From: Bacteroidaceae bacterium
GTDB lineage: Bacteria; Bacteroidota; Bacteroidia; Bacteroidales; Bacteroidaceae
Assembly: GCA_017622815.1 (NCBI GenBank)
Contig: JAGAQH010000029.1
Span: 124,001-188,000 of the forward strand
Reading direction: 5' to 3'
DNA length: 64,000 nucleotides
A program made the translations under genes and the position numbers. Shown here in pieces: positions 32,641 to 40,992 of the stretch (within the stretch, counting starts at the first letter, position 1; each line of letters opens with the position of its first letter). The notes under the pieces are model-generated. The model was not told where the DNA came from. It worked only from the letters and a program-made list of their open reading frames with translations, and searched no databases.

Positions 32641-34685
32641 ACCTTCACACTCCCCTTCCAGTTGCGGCCAGGCATGGGATAGTTGTGTATGACATCGTAT
32701 TGCTGGTTGAAGAGGTTGTTGCACTCCACGGCAAAGGTGAGGGCGAGACGAGGAAGTTGCCAACGGTATGTTGCCGACAGGTCGTGCGTGTACCAGGGCT
32801 GTTCGTAGTTCTCACGGATGTTGGCACTGGTATGGTAACGCTCGCCAACGTAGATGAACGAGTAGTTAAGTCCGAGATTCCGCCACGTCAGGTTTCCCGC
32901 CACGCTACCGCTATGCCAGGGGATGTATGCTATCTGGCCTCCGTAGGTGCCATAGTAGGGATCGTTGTCCGTAGGGTCGGTACGGTCGGTGGCCGACTGA
33001 TAGGTGTAGTTCAGGCAGAGCACCAGCGACCAGTCCCTGCGCCAACGCATAACCGCCTCGGCCGTTGCCTCCACGCCGGCAATGTGCACCTTGCCAACGT
33101 TCATCATCATCCAGCGGTACTGGCCCGAGCCCTTGGGAATGGCAACTATCTTGTTGTCCACCATATTGAAATATCCGTCGGCCTTCAGCTCCACATGGCG
33201 AAAGAGGCCAAGGTACCAGTCATGCGAGTAGATGAAGCCAAGGTTCCACTGACGGGTCGTCTCGGGTTGGAGCGAGGCATTGCCAACCTCGGTATAGTAG
33301 AGGTCGTTGAACGTGGGCAGGCGGAAGATGCCTTTATAGAAAGCACGGAGCGAGAGGTCGGAGCAGTCCTTCAATGGCTGATAAGACACGTACACGGCCG
33401 GTGTCCAGCGGCTGGTGGCACGGGAAACGGGGTCGGACGTGATGCCCTTGGTGGTACGGTCCCACACATTGGTACCAAGGAGCGAAGCCATCAGGCGCAA
33501 ACGGCGGTATTCGTATTGCGTGGCAAGAGCAAGCAGGAGTGTGTGGCGCACGGGAAAGACGAAGTTGGTGAGCGAGGCATCCAGCGTGTTGTACTGATAG
33601 TCGGCGGCCAGGTTCATCTGCCAACCGGGCAGGAGTTCCACGTGGTGTGCCGTGCTGAGGTATAGTTCGTTCTGCCGGAACTTGTTGTCCTGATACATCA
33701 GTGTGGTATCGGGGTTAAGGTAGCGCATCCAGTCGTTGGCATACTTGCCGCTGACCTGGAACTTATACCTGTCGGACACATGCTTTGTCCATTGCCCCTG
33801 GGCAAAGAAGTTTCTGTCCCACTGGCGTTGGGAGTGCTTCCATACATTATTGACGATGGCTCCGGGGATGCCACGTTCGGAGTCGTAGTAGTAGGCCTTG
33901 GCATTCCATGTGCCGTCCGGGGTGTTGCCAAAGACGGATGCCTCCACACGGAAGGAACGTATATCGCCATTCTGGCGGACGGCAGTAGTGTCCCATGCCA
34001 CCTGGCCCGAAGGAAGGACACGGCGGTAGCGAAACCTGTACTTGCCCGACGCACCCGTGTAGTCGGCACTAAGGCTGCTGCTTATGCGCTTGCTCCAGCG
34101 CTGCTCCCATGTAAGCGAGGGGTTGATGAGGTCGAAACTGCCACCCTTGAGCGAAGCACGGAGATTTTGGTTCTTGCCCTCCTCAAACCTGGGGCGGCGT
34201 GTGCGGATGTACACCGAACCCGAAGTTCCGTAGTCTCGTGCCGGCTGGAATATCTGTGCCTTCTGCCCGTTGTAGAGTGCTATCTCCTCCACATTGTCCA
34301 GGGAGAAACGGCCGAGGTCCACCAGGCCGTTCTGTGCATTGCCCAACTGTATGCCGTCGTAGAACACCCCCATGTGGTTGGTGCCCATACTGCGTATGTC
34401 TATGGTCTTCAGGCCTCCCACACCGCCATAGTCCTTTATCTGCACACCGCTGAAATAGCGCATGGCATCGGCCACGGAGAAGGAGGACAAGGACTCCAGG
34501 CGCTTGCCGCTTAGGCGCTGGCTGGGGACAATCTCCTCCGAGCGACGGGCATAGACGCTTACTTCCATCATACAGGAAACGCTATCCTGCCCATAGGCGG
34601 AATGAATAACAGAGTCCCTCTCCTGAGCGAACGTCAGAAGAGGGAATATTGTGCCGAGTATGATTACTATACTCCTTGGGGTCAT
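32631..34685 (-). CDS. btuB: TonB-dependent vitamin B12 receptor BtuB
   Basis: A 684-residue outer-membrane transporter. The signal peptide MTPRSIVIILGTIFPLLTFA is followed by a plug domain (VPSQRLSGKRLESLSSFSVADAMRYFSGVQIKDYGG, MGTNHMGVFYDGIQLGN) and a 22-strand barrel ending SVKVEW. The plug and the linked btuG-like gene identify it as BtuB rather than a siderophore receptor. It takes cobalamin across the outer membrane using TonB energy. No riboswitch is visible in its own leader, unlike many btuB genes. Its start codon overlaps the stop of a 71-codon ORF (ATGA), implying translational coupling. Confidence 0.88.
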   Translation of the reverse strand: MTPRSIVIILGTIFPLLTFAQERDSVIHSAYGQDSVSCMMEVSVYARRSEEIVPSQRLSGKRLESLSSFSVADAMRYFSGVQIKDYGGVGGLKTIDIRSMGTNHMGVFYDGIQLGNAQNGLVDLGRFSLDNVEEIALYNGQKAQIFQPARDYGTSGSVYIRTRRPRFEEGKNQNLRASLKGGSFDLINPSLTWEQRWSKRISSSLSADYTGASGKYRFRYRRVLPSGQVAWDTTAVRQNGDIRSFRVEASVFGNTPDGTWNAKAYYYDSERGIPGAIVNNVWKHSQRQWDRNFFAQGQWTKHVSDRYKFQVSGKYANDWMRYLNPDTTLMYQDNKFRQNELYLSTAHHVELLPGWQMNLAADYQYNTLDASLTNFVFPVRHTLLLALATQYEYRRLRLMASLLGTNVWDRTTKGITSDPVSRATSRWTPAVYVSYQPLKDCSDLSLRAFYKGIFRLPTFNDLYYTEVGNASLQPETTRQWNLGFIYSHDWYLGLFRHVELKADGYFNMVDNKIVAIPKGSGQYRWMMMNVGKVHIAGVEATAEAVMRWRRDWSLVLCLNYTYQSATDRTDPTDNDPYYGTYGGQIAYIPWHSGSVAGNLTWRNLGLNYSFIYVGERYHTSANIRENYEQPWYTHDLSATYRWQLPRLALTFAVECNNLFNQQYDVIHNYPMPGRNWKGSVKVEW

Positions 34686-34897
34686 TTCTTGTGGCGATTG
34701 GCACGCTGGCGGCGGATGTCGGCCTTCTTCTTGGCCGCACCGCTGCCATGGGCGCCGGTGATGTACTGTTTCTTCTTGGCCTTAGTCTTCACCTTGGCCT
34801 GCTCACGGGGATTGGGTTCCCGCTTGGGACCACCCTTGAAGGTTATGCCACCTCCCGTGATTACTGCATCTATATCGTCTCCACCAAACATGTTCAT
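34682..34897 (-). CDS. Small basic protein overlapping btuB start
   Basis: 71 residues, start ATG 34897, stop TGA sharing ATGA with btuB. The N-terminus (MNMFGGDDIDAVITGGGITFKGG) is acidic and glycine-rich; the rest is very basic (REQAKVKTKAKKKQ, KKKADIRRQRANRHKK). There is no signal peptide or membrane segment. The composition suggests nucleic-acid binding, but I do not recognise a family. The position predicts it is made with BtuB. Confidence 0.65.
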   Translation of the reverse strand: MNMFGGDDIDAVITGGGITFKGGPKREPNPREQAKVKTKAKKKQYITGAHGSGAAKKKADIRRQRANRHKK

Positions 34898-34904
34898 AAT
34901 TCAA

Positions 34905-35160
34905 TCGGTGAGGGGTGAGGGGTGAGGGGATGAGCGGTGAGCGGGATTTCCGATTACTCGGAATATTCTGATTACTCGGATTACTCAGACTCTCTCATCC
35001 GCTCACTTTACAGTTTTCCGTTTTAATCCCGCTTCGCGGTCTTTTCCTCCTTGTTGCTCGGCATAATCAAAATAAATTTTGCTTCTGCTCTCGCTTCCTG
35101 CGTCGGTTCCGTTTTGACTTCAGCCCCCTCGGGCGTCGACCTTCGGTTCACCTTTCAGTT
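34905..35160. repeat. Repeat-rich gap with degenerate promoter repeat
   Basis: Contains GGTGAGG x3-type repeats, CGGATTACTCGG units, CCGTTTTCCGTTTT and a degenerate promoter repeat (about 35055-35105: CTCGGCATAATCAAAATAAA, then GCTCTCGCTTCC) closely like the one inserted in uvrA. No gene is seen. Confidence 0.75.
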
Positions 35161-35162
35161 TA

Positions 35163-36344
35163 TTAATGGTGGAACAGGCGCACGCCGGTGAAGGCCATGG
35201 CTATGCCGTACTTGTCGCAAGTTTCGATAACATGGTCGTCGCGCACGCTGCCTCCTGCCTGTGCCACATACTGCACACCGCTCTTGTGGGCACGCTCTAT
35301 GTTGTCGCCGAAGGGGAAGAAGGCATCGCTGCCCAGACACACTCCGGTGTTCTGTGCCAGCCACTCCTGCATCTCCTGCTCGGTGAGAGGTTCGGGGCAC
35401 TCGGTGAAGAACTTCTGCCATTCGCCGTCGCGCAGAACGTCCTCGCGCTCGGGACCGATGTAGATGTCGATGGTATTGTCGCGGTCGGCACGACGTATGC
35501 CGGGCACGAAGGGAAGGTTCATCACCTTGGGATGCTGGCGCAACCACCAGATGTCGGCCTTGTTGCCAGCCAGACGGGTGCAGTGGATACGGCTCTGCTG
35601 GCCGGCACCGATGCCGATGGCCTGACCGTCCTTCACATAGCACACACTGTTGCTCTGGGTGTACTTCAGGGTAATGAGGGCGATTATCAGGTCGCGGCGT
35701 GCCTCATCGGTGAAGGTCTTGTTCTGTGTGGGGATATTCTCGAAGAGAGCGGGATCGGCCAGGTTTATCTCGTTGCGTCCCTGCTCGAAGGTGATGCCGA
35801 AGCACTGCTTGCGCTCGATGGGGGCAGGTGTGTACTCGGGATCTATCTGGATGACGTTGTATGTACCCTTGCGCTTTGCCTTCAGCACCTCCAGAGCCTC
35901 GGGGGTGTAGCCGGGAGCGATGACGCCATCGCTGACCTCACGGTTGATGAGGCGGGCTGTTGACTCGTCGCACACGTCGCTCAGTGCAATGAAGTCACCG
36001 TAGGAACTCATGCGGTCGGCACCACGGGCACGGGCATAGGCACTGGCTATGGGGGTGAGGGGCAGAGGAGCGTCGTCCACGAAATACACCTTCTTCAATG
36101 TGTCGCTCAGAGGCAGACCTACGGCAGCGCCGGCAGGGCTGACGTGCTTGAAACTGGCGGCGGCAGGCAGACCTGTGGCAGCCTTCAGTTCCTTGACCAA
36201 CTGCCAGGAGTTGAATGCGTCCAGGAAGTTGATATAACCGGGACGGCCGTTCAGTACTTCAATGGGCAGTTCGCCCTCTTCCATGTAGATTCTGGAAGGC
36301 TTCTGGTTGGGGTTGCAACCATACTTCAATTCAAGTTCCTTCAT
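35163..36344 (-). CDS. Stand-alone AICAR transformylase
   Basis: A 393-residue protein homologous to the AICAR formyltransferase domain of PurH (KYGCNPNQKPSRIY, AAASFKHVSPAGAAVG, YTQSNSVCYVKDGQAIGIGAGQQSRIHCTRLAGNKA, SDAFFPFGDNIERAHKSGV). It transfers a formyl group from 10-formyl-THF to AICAR in purine synthesis. The IMP cyclohydrolase domain of normal PurH is missing, so another enzyme must close the ring. The start at 36344 is chosen because MKELELKYGCNPNQ is the family start; the longer frame up to 36488 is non-conserved repeat sequence. Confidence 0.9.
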   Translation of the reverse strand: MKELELKYGCNPNQKPSRIYMEEGELPIEVLNGRPGYINFLDAFNSWQLVKELKAATGLPAAASFKHVSPAGAAVGLPLSDTLKKVYFVDDAPLPLTPIASAYARARGADRMSSYGDFIALSDVCDESTARLINREVSDGVIAPGYTPEALEVLKAKRKGTYNVIQIDPEYTPAPIERKQCFGITFEQGRNEINLADPALFENIPTQNKTFTDEARRDLIIALITLKYTQSNSVCYVKDGQAIGIGAGQQSRIHCTRLAGNKADIWWLRQHPKVMNLPFVPGIRRADRDNTIDIYIGPEREDVLRDGEWQKFFTECPEPLTEQEMQEWLAQNTGVCLGSDAFFPFGDNIERAHKSGVQYVAQAGGSVRDDHVIETCDKYGIAMAFTGVRLFHH

Positions 36345-36575
36345 ACAAGTGAATATATCTTTTGTTCTTCGTTTTTCTTTCCTTGCTTCTCTCTCATAAA
36401 CGCCACGGGGCGCAACAAGGTTCGCAACACGTTGCATTGGGCTTCGGAACACGTTGCGATGCCCTTTGCTTCCCGAGGGGTATTTCAACCTTCCCGAAGG
36501 GCGGTCCTCCCGAGGACCTTTTTAAACACAAATAGCCACCCTTCCATTGCAGGAGGAGTGACTAAATGGATTTTG

Positions 36576-36980
36576 TGGAGCTGGAGGGGATTGAACCCTC
36601 GTCCAAACAGGGACATCCCATGCTTTCTACACGCTTATTCCGGACTTCGGTTGTAGGGAAGCGACAAGACCCGGACCACCAATCGCAACCTTAGCATCTG
36701 AAGGATTTCGCCTCGGGGTAGATGCGTCCCCCACGGCTATCCCCGATTTGCTGTGCCACTATACCTGAGAGCTTCGGGGCGGTGAGCCTCAGAGTGACAT
36801 CCCGTCTCAGCACCTGGTGCCGAGATAAAGCCGGTAATCTACTGTACTTCGATTAGGCAGCGAGAGCGTAGTTCTTTTCGCCAGATAAATTCTTGAAGGT
36901 CAGATATTATAGAGAGCGGCCCACAACTCTCTGCGTGCTTACATGACATCTCATCCTGCTGTCAAATCCATGTCAGCCCC
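36576..36980 (-). ncRNA. ssrA: tmRNA (ssrA)
   Basis: The 5' end GGGGCTGACATGGATTTGAC (36980 downward) pairs with the 3' acceptor CAGCTCC (36577-36583); the T arm is GAGGGTTCAATCCCCTC. The resume frame reads GGC GAA AAG AAC TAC GCT CTC GCT GCC TAA, giving tag (A)GEKNYALAA, which ends in the usual degron ALAA. The 3' CCA is not encoded. tmRNA with SmpB rescues stalled ribosomes and marks the peptide for ClpXP. Two promoter repeats sit directly upstream. Confidence 0.97.
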
Positions 36981-36998
36981 AATGTCATTATGCAGGGG

Positions 36999-37070
36999 CA
37001 AAGGTACGAATAAGTGAGCGAAAAAACAAATTTTATTTGATTTTTCCGAACGAGAGTACCTTCGGTTTGC
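36999..37070 (-). promoter_or_regulatory. Promoter repeat upstream of ssrA (proximal copy)
   Basis: Minus strand: -33 TTTG (complement 37027-37030), 20-base spacer with CGCTCACTTATTCG, -7 TACCTTTG (36999-37006), 18 bases before the tmRNA 5' end. Flank CGTTCGGAAAAATC as in other copies. Confidence 0.85.
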
Positions 37071-37075
37071 AAGGC

Positions 37076-37130
37076 CAAAGGTACGAATAAGTGAGCATTC
37101 TACCAAATTTATTCAAGGAAATCAGGTCTC
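37076..37130 (-). promoter_or_regulatory. Promoter repeat upstream of ssrA (distal copy)
   Basis: A second tandem copy: -7 TACCTTTG at 37076-37083, 20-base spacer, -33 complement at 37104-37107. Together with the proximal copy it accounts for most of the 36981-37190 gap. Confidence 0.75.
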
Positions 37131-37190
37131 CGTACCCGCCAAACGCTGACAAAGCACAGGAAACCGCATATAAGTTTGAAACTTTTTTAC

Positions 37191-37198
37191 TAACTTTG
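37191..37198 (+). promoter_or_regulatory. -7 box for exopolysaccharide + arm
   Basis: TAACTTTG, giving a leader of about 110 bases before the export gene at 37316. Long leaders are usual for Bacteroidales capsule operons, but no named leader element is visible. Confidence 0.5.
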
Positions 37199-37315
37199 TT
37201 GCGATATTGACGACACCATACAATATACTCCGTAAGGTAAACGTTATATATTCAAGTGCCCAAGGCAGACTAACGCGCACAGAAACACAGGAAAAAGAAA
37301 ACGAACAACCAAGAT

Positions 37316-39799
37316 ATGAAAAACAGAATCATTGCCTTTGCCACCATCCTGCTCATCTCGCTTGCAGCGATGGCACAATCATCAATGACAGACGACCAGG
37401 TGCTGAAATACCTGGTTACGGAAACACAGAAAGGCACATCGCAACAGAAGATGGCCTCAGAACTACTGAAGAAAGGCGTAACACCCACACAACTGCAGCG
37501 TGTACGCAAAAAGGCAGAGAAACTTCGCGAAGAAGCGGAAAATTCCAACAAGAAAGACAAAAAGAAGAGCAAGAAAAGCAAGAATAGCGATGACGAACTG
37601 AATATGGACGCATCGCAGAGCCGTGCCGAAGAACTGGGACTCGAACAGGACGAAGACGAACTCATAGGCGAAAGCACCGACGACATCCTTGGCATAACCG
37701 AAGAGGACCAGCGTCAGGTGTTCGGCAGAAACATATTCAATGCCAAGAACCTTACATTCCAGCCCTCGGCCAACCTGGCCACACCGGCCAACTACACCAT
37801 AGGCCCCGGCGACATGGTGACAATCAACATCTGGGGCGCCAGCCAGCAAACCATAGAAGGCGAAGTATCCACCGACGGATACATAGTGGTGGAAAGCGTA
37901 GGCCCCATAAAACTGGCAGGACTGAGCGTAGAACGGGCAAAGAGCGTGCTCCGCAACAAACTGGGCCAGCACTACAGCGATTGCAGCATTGACCTGTCCC
38001 TGTCCGAAACCCGCAGCATCCAGGTGCAGGTAATGGGCGAGGTAAAGGTACCTGGCACATACACACTTAGCAGTCTCTCCACCGCCTTCAACGCCCTATA
38101 CATGGCAGGAGGCATAAGCAAGATAGGTACATTGCGTGACATCAAGGTGTACCGCGGAGGAAAGAACATAAGCAACATCGACGTATACGACTACATCCTG
38201 AACGGAAACAGCCGTGGCGACATACGCCTGGAGGACAACGACGTCATTGTGGTGGGAGCATACAACTGCCTGGTGCAGGTCAAGGGCAACGTAAAACGTC
38301 CCATGTGGTACGAGATGAAGAAATCCGAAACGGTCAAGGACCTGTTGGACTATGCAGGTTCCTTCACCGGCAACGCATACACCAAGAACGTACGCCTGAC
38401 CCGCAAATCAGGTGAAGAATACAGCATACACACCATCGACGAATTCCAGATGGGAGGTTTCGCACTGGCCGACGAAGACATGGTGGAGGTGGACAGCATC
38501 AGGGCACGTTTCAGCAACAAGGTGGAGGTGAGAGGCGCAGCCAAGCACCCCGGCCTCTTCGAACTCGGAGGCAAGATACAGAGCGTGCGCGACCTGCTTC
38601 TGGCAGCAGAAGGACTTAGCGAGGATGCATACGAAGGCAGGGCCATCATGCACCGCGAAAACGAAGACCTGACCCTGCGCATGATCAACGTGGACATACA
38701 CGGCATCATAGCCGGCACCACAAGCGACATTCCTCTGAAGAAGAACGACGTGCTCTTCATTCCCAGCAAATCCGACATGCTTGGCGAGAGACTCATCGAC
38801 GTGAAGGGTGAAGTCACCTATCCCGGCCAATACCCCTATGCCGACAATACCACCATACAGGACATCATCCTGCAAACCGGCGGTCTCACGGAAGCAGGTT
38901 CACTGGCACGCGTGGATGTCTTCCGCCGTATACGCGACAACAAATCATCGCTGGCAGGAGCCAACAATTCCATCAACTTCAGTTTCTCCCTGGACGAGCG
39001 CTTCGCCATCCAGGAGGACACCGCTTTCTTCCTGGAACCATACGACATCGTAGTGGTACGCAAAAGCCCCTCATACAAGGAGCAGCAGAATGTAACCGCC
39101 CAGGGCGAAGTCAACTTCGAAGGCCAATACTCGCTAACCAACAAGAACTACCGTCTGTCCGACCTGGTGAAAGCATGCGGAGGCCTTACCGACATGGCAT
39201 ATGTCCGCGGAGCCAAACTGACACGTCTCATGACTCCGGAGGAACTGGAACAACGCGACCAGGCCAACCTGAAAGCACAAATCCAACTCTACGAAGACGG
39301 ACTCAAGGAAGGCAAGGACATGAACATGGTCCTGGCCGATTCGCTCTTGTCGCTGAAGACCAACACGTCAAACACCTTCCCCGTTGCCATCAACCTTGAA
39401 AAGGCCATGACCAACCCTGGTTCCGATGACGACATCCTGCTTCGCGAGGGTGACATACTCTCCGTTCCCGAAAAGAGCAACATCATCAAAATCAGCGGCG
39501 AGGTGATGTACCCCGTGAGCATGAGTTACGAGAAAGGCAAGAACCTCAGTTACTACATACACCATGCCGGCGGTTACAGCACCAACGCATCCAAGAGAAA
39601 GGTATACGGCATCAATGCCAACGGCTCGGTTGTCAAACTCAGCAGCAACTCCGTTCGCGACATTGAACCCGGCATGGAAATTGTCGTACCCCAGAAGAGC
39701 GCCAAGAAGAAACTCTCTACAACCGAAATCATAGGCATCGGCTCCGGTGTAGCCGCTCTGGCCAGCGTAATCGTAGCACTGCTTAATGCCATAAAGTAA
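37316..39799 (+). CDS. Polysaccharide export outer-membrane protein with multiple SLBB domains
   Basis: An 827-residue protein. Signal peptide MKNRIIAFATILLISLAAMA; residues 22-100 are helical with a very Lys/Ser-rich stretch (KKDKKKSKKSKNSDDE); the Poly_export domain starts at about 160 (YTIGPGDMVTINIWG) and is followed by about six SLBB-like repeats (IQVQVMGEVKVPGTYTLSS, KVEVRGAAKHPGLFELGG, DVKGEVTYPGQYPYADN, KISGEVMYPVSMSYEKG). The C-terminus is a membrane helix (IIGIGSGVAALASVIVALLNAI). It is the Wza-like exit channel of the locus, about twice the length of E. coli Wza. The chain-length gene follows after 12 bases. Confidence 0.93.
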   Translation: MKNRIIAFATILLISLAAMAQSSMTDDQVLKYLVTETQKGTSQQKMASELLKKGVTPTQLQRVRKKAEKLREEAENSNKKDKKKSKKSKNSDDELNMDASQSRAEELGLEQDEDELIGESTDDILGITEEDQRQVFGRNIFNAKNLTFQPSANLATPANYTIGPGDMVTINIWGASQQTIEGEVSTDGYIVVESVGPIKLAGLSVERAKSVLRNKLGQHYSDCSIDLSLSETRSIQVQVMGEVKVPGTYTLSSLSTAFNALYMAGGISKIGTLRDIKVYRGGKNISNIDVYDYILNGNSRGDIRLEDNDVIVVGAYNCLVQVKGNVKRPMWYEMKKSETVKDLLDYAGSFTGNAYTKNVRLTRKSGEEYSIHTIDEFQMGGFALADEDMVEVDSIRARFSNKVEVRGAAKHPGLFELGGKIQSVRDLLLAAEGLSEDAYEGRAIMHRENEDLTLRMINVDIHGIIAGTTSDIPLKKNDVLFIPSKSDMLGERLIDVKGEVTYPGQYPYADNTTIQDIILQTGGLTEAGSLARVDVFRRIRDNKSSLAGANNSINFSFSLDERFAIQEDTAFFLEPYDIVVVRKSPSYKEQQNVTAQGEVNFEGQYSLTNKNYRLSDLVKACGGLTDMAYVRGAKLTRLMTPEELEQRDQANLKAQIQLYEDGLKEGKDMNMVLADSLLSLKTNTSNTFPVAINLEKAMTNPGSDDDILLREGDILSVPEKSNIIKISGEVMYPVSMSYEKGKNLSYYIHHAGGYSTNASKRKVYGINANGSVVKLSSNSVRDIEPGMEIVVPQKSAKKKLSTTEIIGIGSGVAALASVIVALLNAIK

Positions 39800-39811
39800 T
39801 ACCATAGAGAC

Positions 39812-40897
39812 ATGAGCACAGACAACAAGACCATTCCTGCAAAAAACATATTCAACAAACTTTGGGCAAAGAAGTTCCTTTTCCTCAAGGTCTGGGTAAT
39901 TACGTTCATTCTCTCGGTTGCCTACATCGTTCCCCAGCCACGCACATACAGTGCAAGTGTACTCTTGGCTCCGGAAATGGCAAGCGGTGACGAAATGGGA
40001 GGCCTGTCTGCTATCGCATCGTCCTTTGGATTCAACCTTGGCGGAGGCAGTTCGGTAGATGCCATCTATCCCACCCTGTATCCCGACCTGCTATCTTCAA
40101 ACGACTTTATTGTAAGCCTGTTTGACGTACAGGTCAAAACCATAGACGGTGAAATACAGACCGACCTTTACACATACATGCTCAAGCATCAAAAGAGGAC
40201 TTTCTACAAAAAACCTTTCTATTGGGCAAAAAGACAGATCAGAAATCTCATCGACAAGAAAAGGACTGGCGGAGGAGGCGAAGGCGGAAAAGTAAATGCC
40301 TCCTTCCTGACTGAACAGCAGTTCAACATTGTCGAGCTCCTAAAAAGTGATATCATCTGCAATGTTGACCAACTGACAAGTGTCATTTCCATTAAGGTTA
40401 ACGCACAAGACCCTTTGGTTGCGGCCAACCTTGCCGATTCGGTTTGTGCAAGGTTACAGAAATTCATAACCGGATACAGAACCAGCAAGGCCCGTGTTGA
40501 CGTAGAGCATTATGAAGCCCTTGTCAAAGACGCCCAAGAGAGTTATGAAAAGGCCCAAAAAGAATTCAGCGATTTTTGCGATAGTCACAAGAACATGACA
40601 TCACAAGCCGTATTGTCTAAGCGCGACAAACTTGAGATAGAAAGTTCAATGGCACTAAGCAAGTATCAGGCCATGAGTGCACAAGCAGAAAATGCCAAGC
40701 ACAAGTTGCAAGAGAAGACTCCCGCCTTTACAACATTGCAGAATGCATCCGTTCCCCTGCGCCCCTCTGCGCCCAAACGTGTGTTCTTCTGCCTGGGCAT
40801 GCTGATACTGGCGACAATCGTCACCTCATGCAGGATACTCAAGACTGAGTTATACAGCACCATTGTTTTCTTTTCAAACAAGAAGACAACCGATTAA
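39812..40897 (+). CDS. Chain-length determinant protein (Wzz type)
   Basis: A 361-residue inner-membrane protein. TM1 is at about residues 24-42 (VWVITFILSVAYIVPQPRTY), with the usual proline-rich start of the periplasmic Wzz domain (YSASVLLAPEMASGD). A long coiled coil runs from about 220 to 300 (VEHYEALVKDAQESYEKAQKEF), and TM2 lies near 325-345 after SAPKRVFFCLGM. There is no kinase domain; the locus also has a separate Wzc-type kinase at 58.6-61.1 kb. It sets polymer length with the Wzy-like protein encoded next. Confidence 0.88.
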   Translation: MSTDNKTIPAKNIFNKLWAKKFLFLKVWVITFILSVAYIVPQPRTYSASVLLAPEMASGDEMGGLSAIASSFGFNLGGGSSVDAIYPTLYPDLLSSNDFIVSLFDVQVKTIDGEIQTDLYTYMLKHQKRTFYKKPFYWAKRQIRNLIDKKRTGGGGEGGKVNASFLTEQQFNIVELLKSDIICNVDQLTSVISIKVNAQDPLVAANLADSVCARLQKFITGYRTSKARVDVEHYEALVKDAQESYEKAQKEFSDFCDSHKNMTSQAVLSKRDKLEIESSMALSKYQAMSAQAENAKHKLQEKTPAFTTLQNASVPLRPSAPKRVFFCLGMLILATIVTSCRILKTELYSTIVFFSNKKTTD

Positions 40898-40992
40898 ACA
40901 TCAGAGGGCAACCACATTTATACCGACAAACAGACATTTGCGTCTGACCTTCACCAACTCGCTTTTCTGACGTTACCCCTAACCAAGGAAAG

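Noticed and set aside
36580-36610. tRNA-like T arm
   Set aside because: It belongs to the 3' end of tmRNA, as the matching 5' end and tag frame show.
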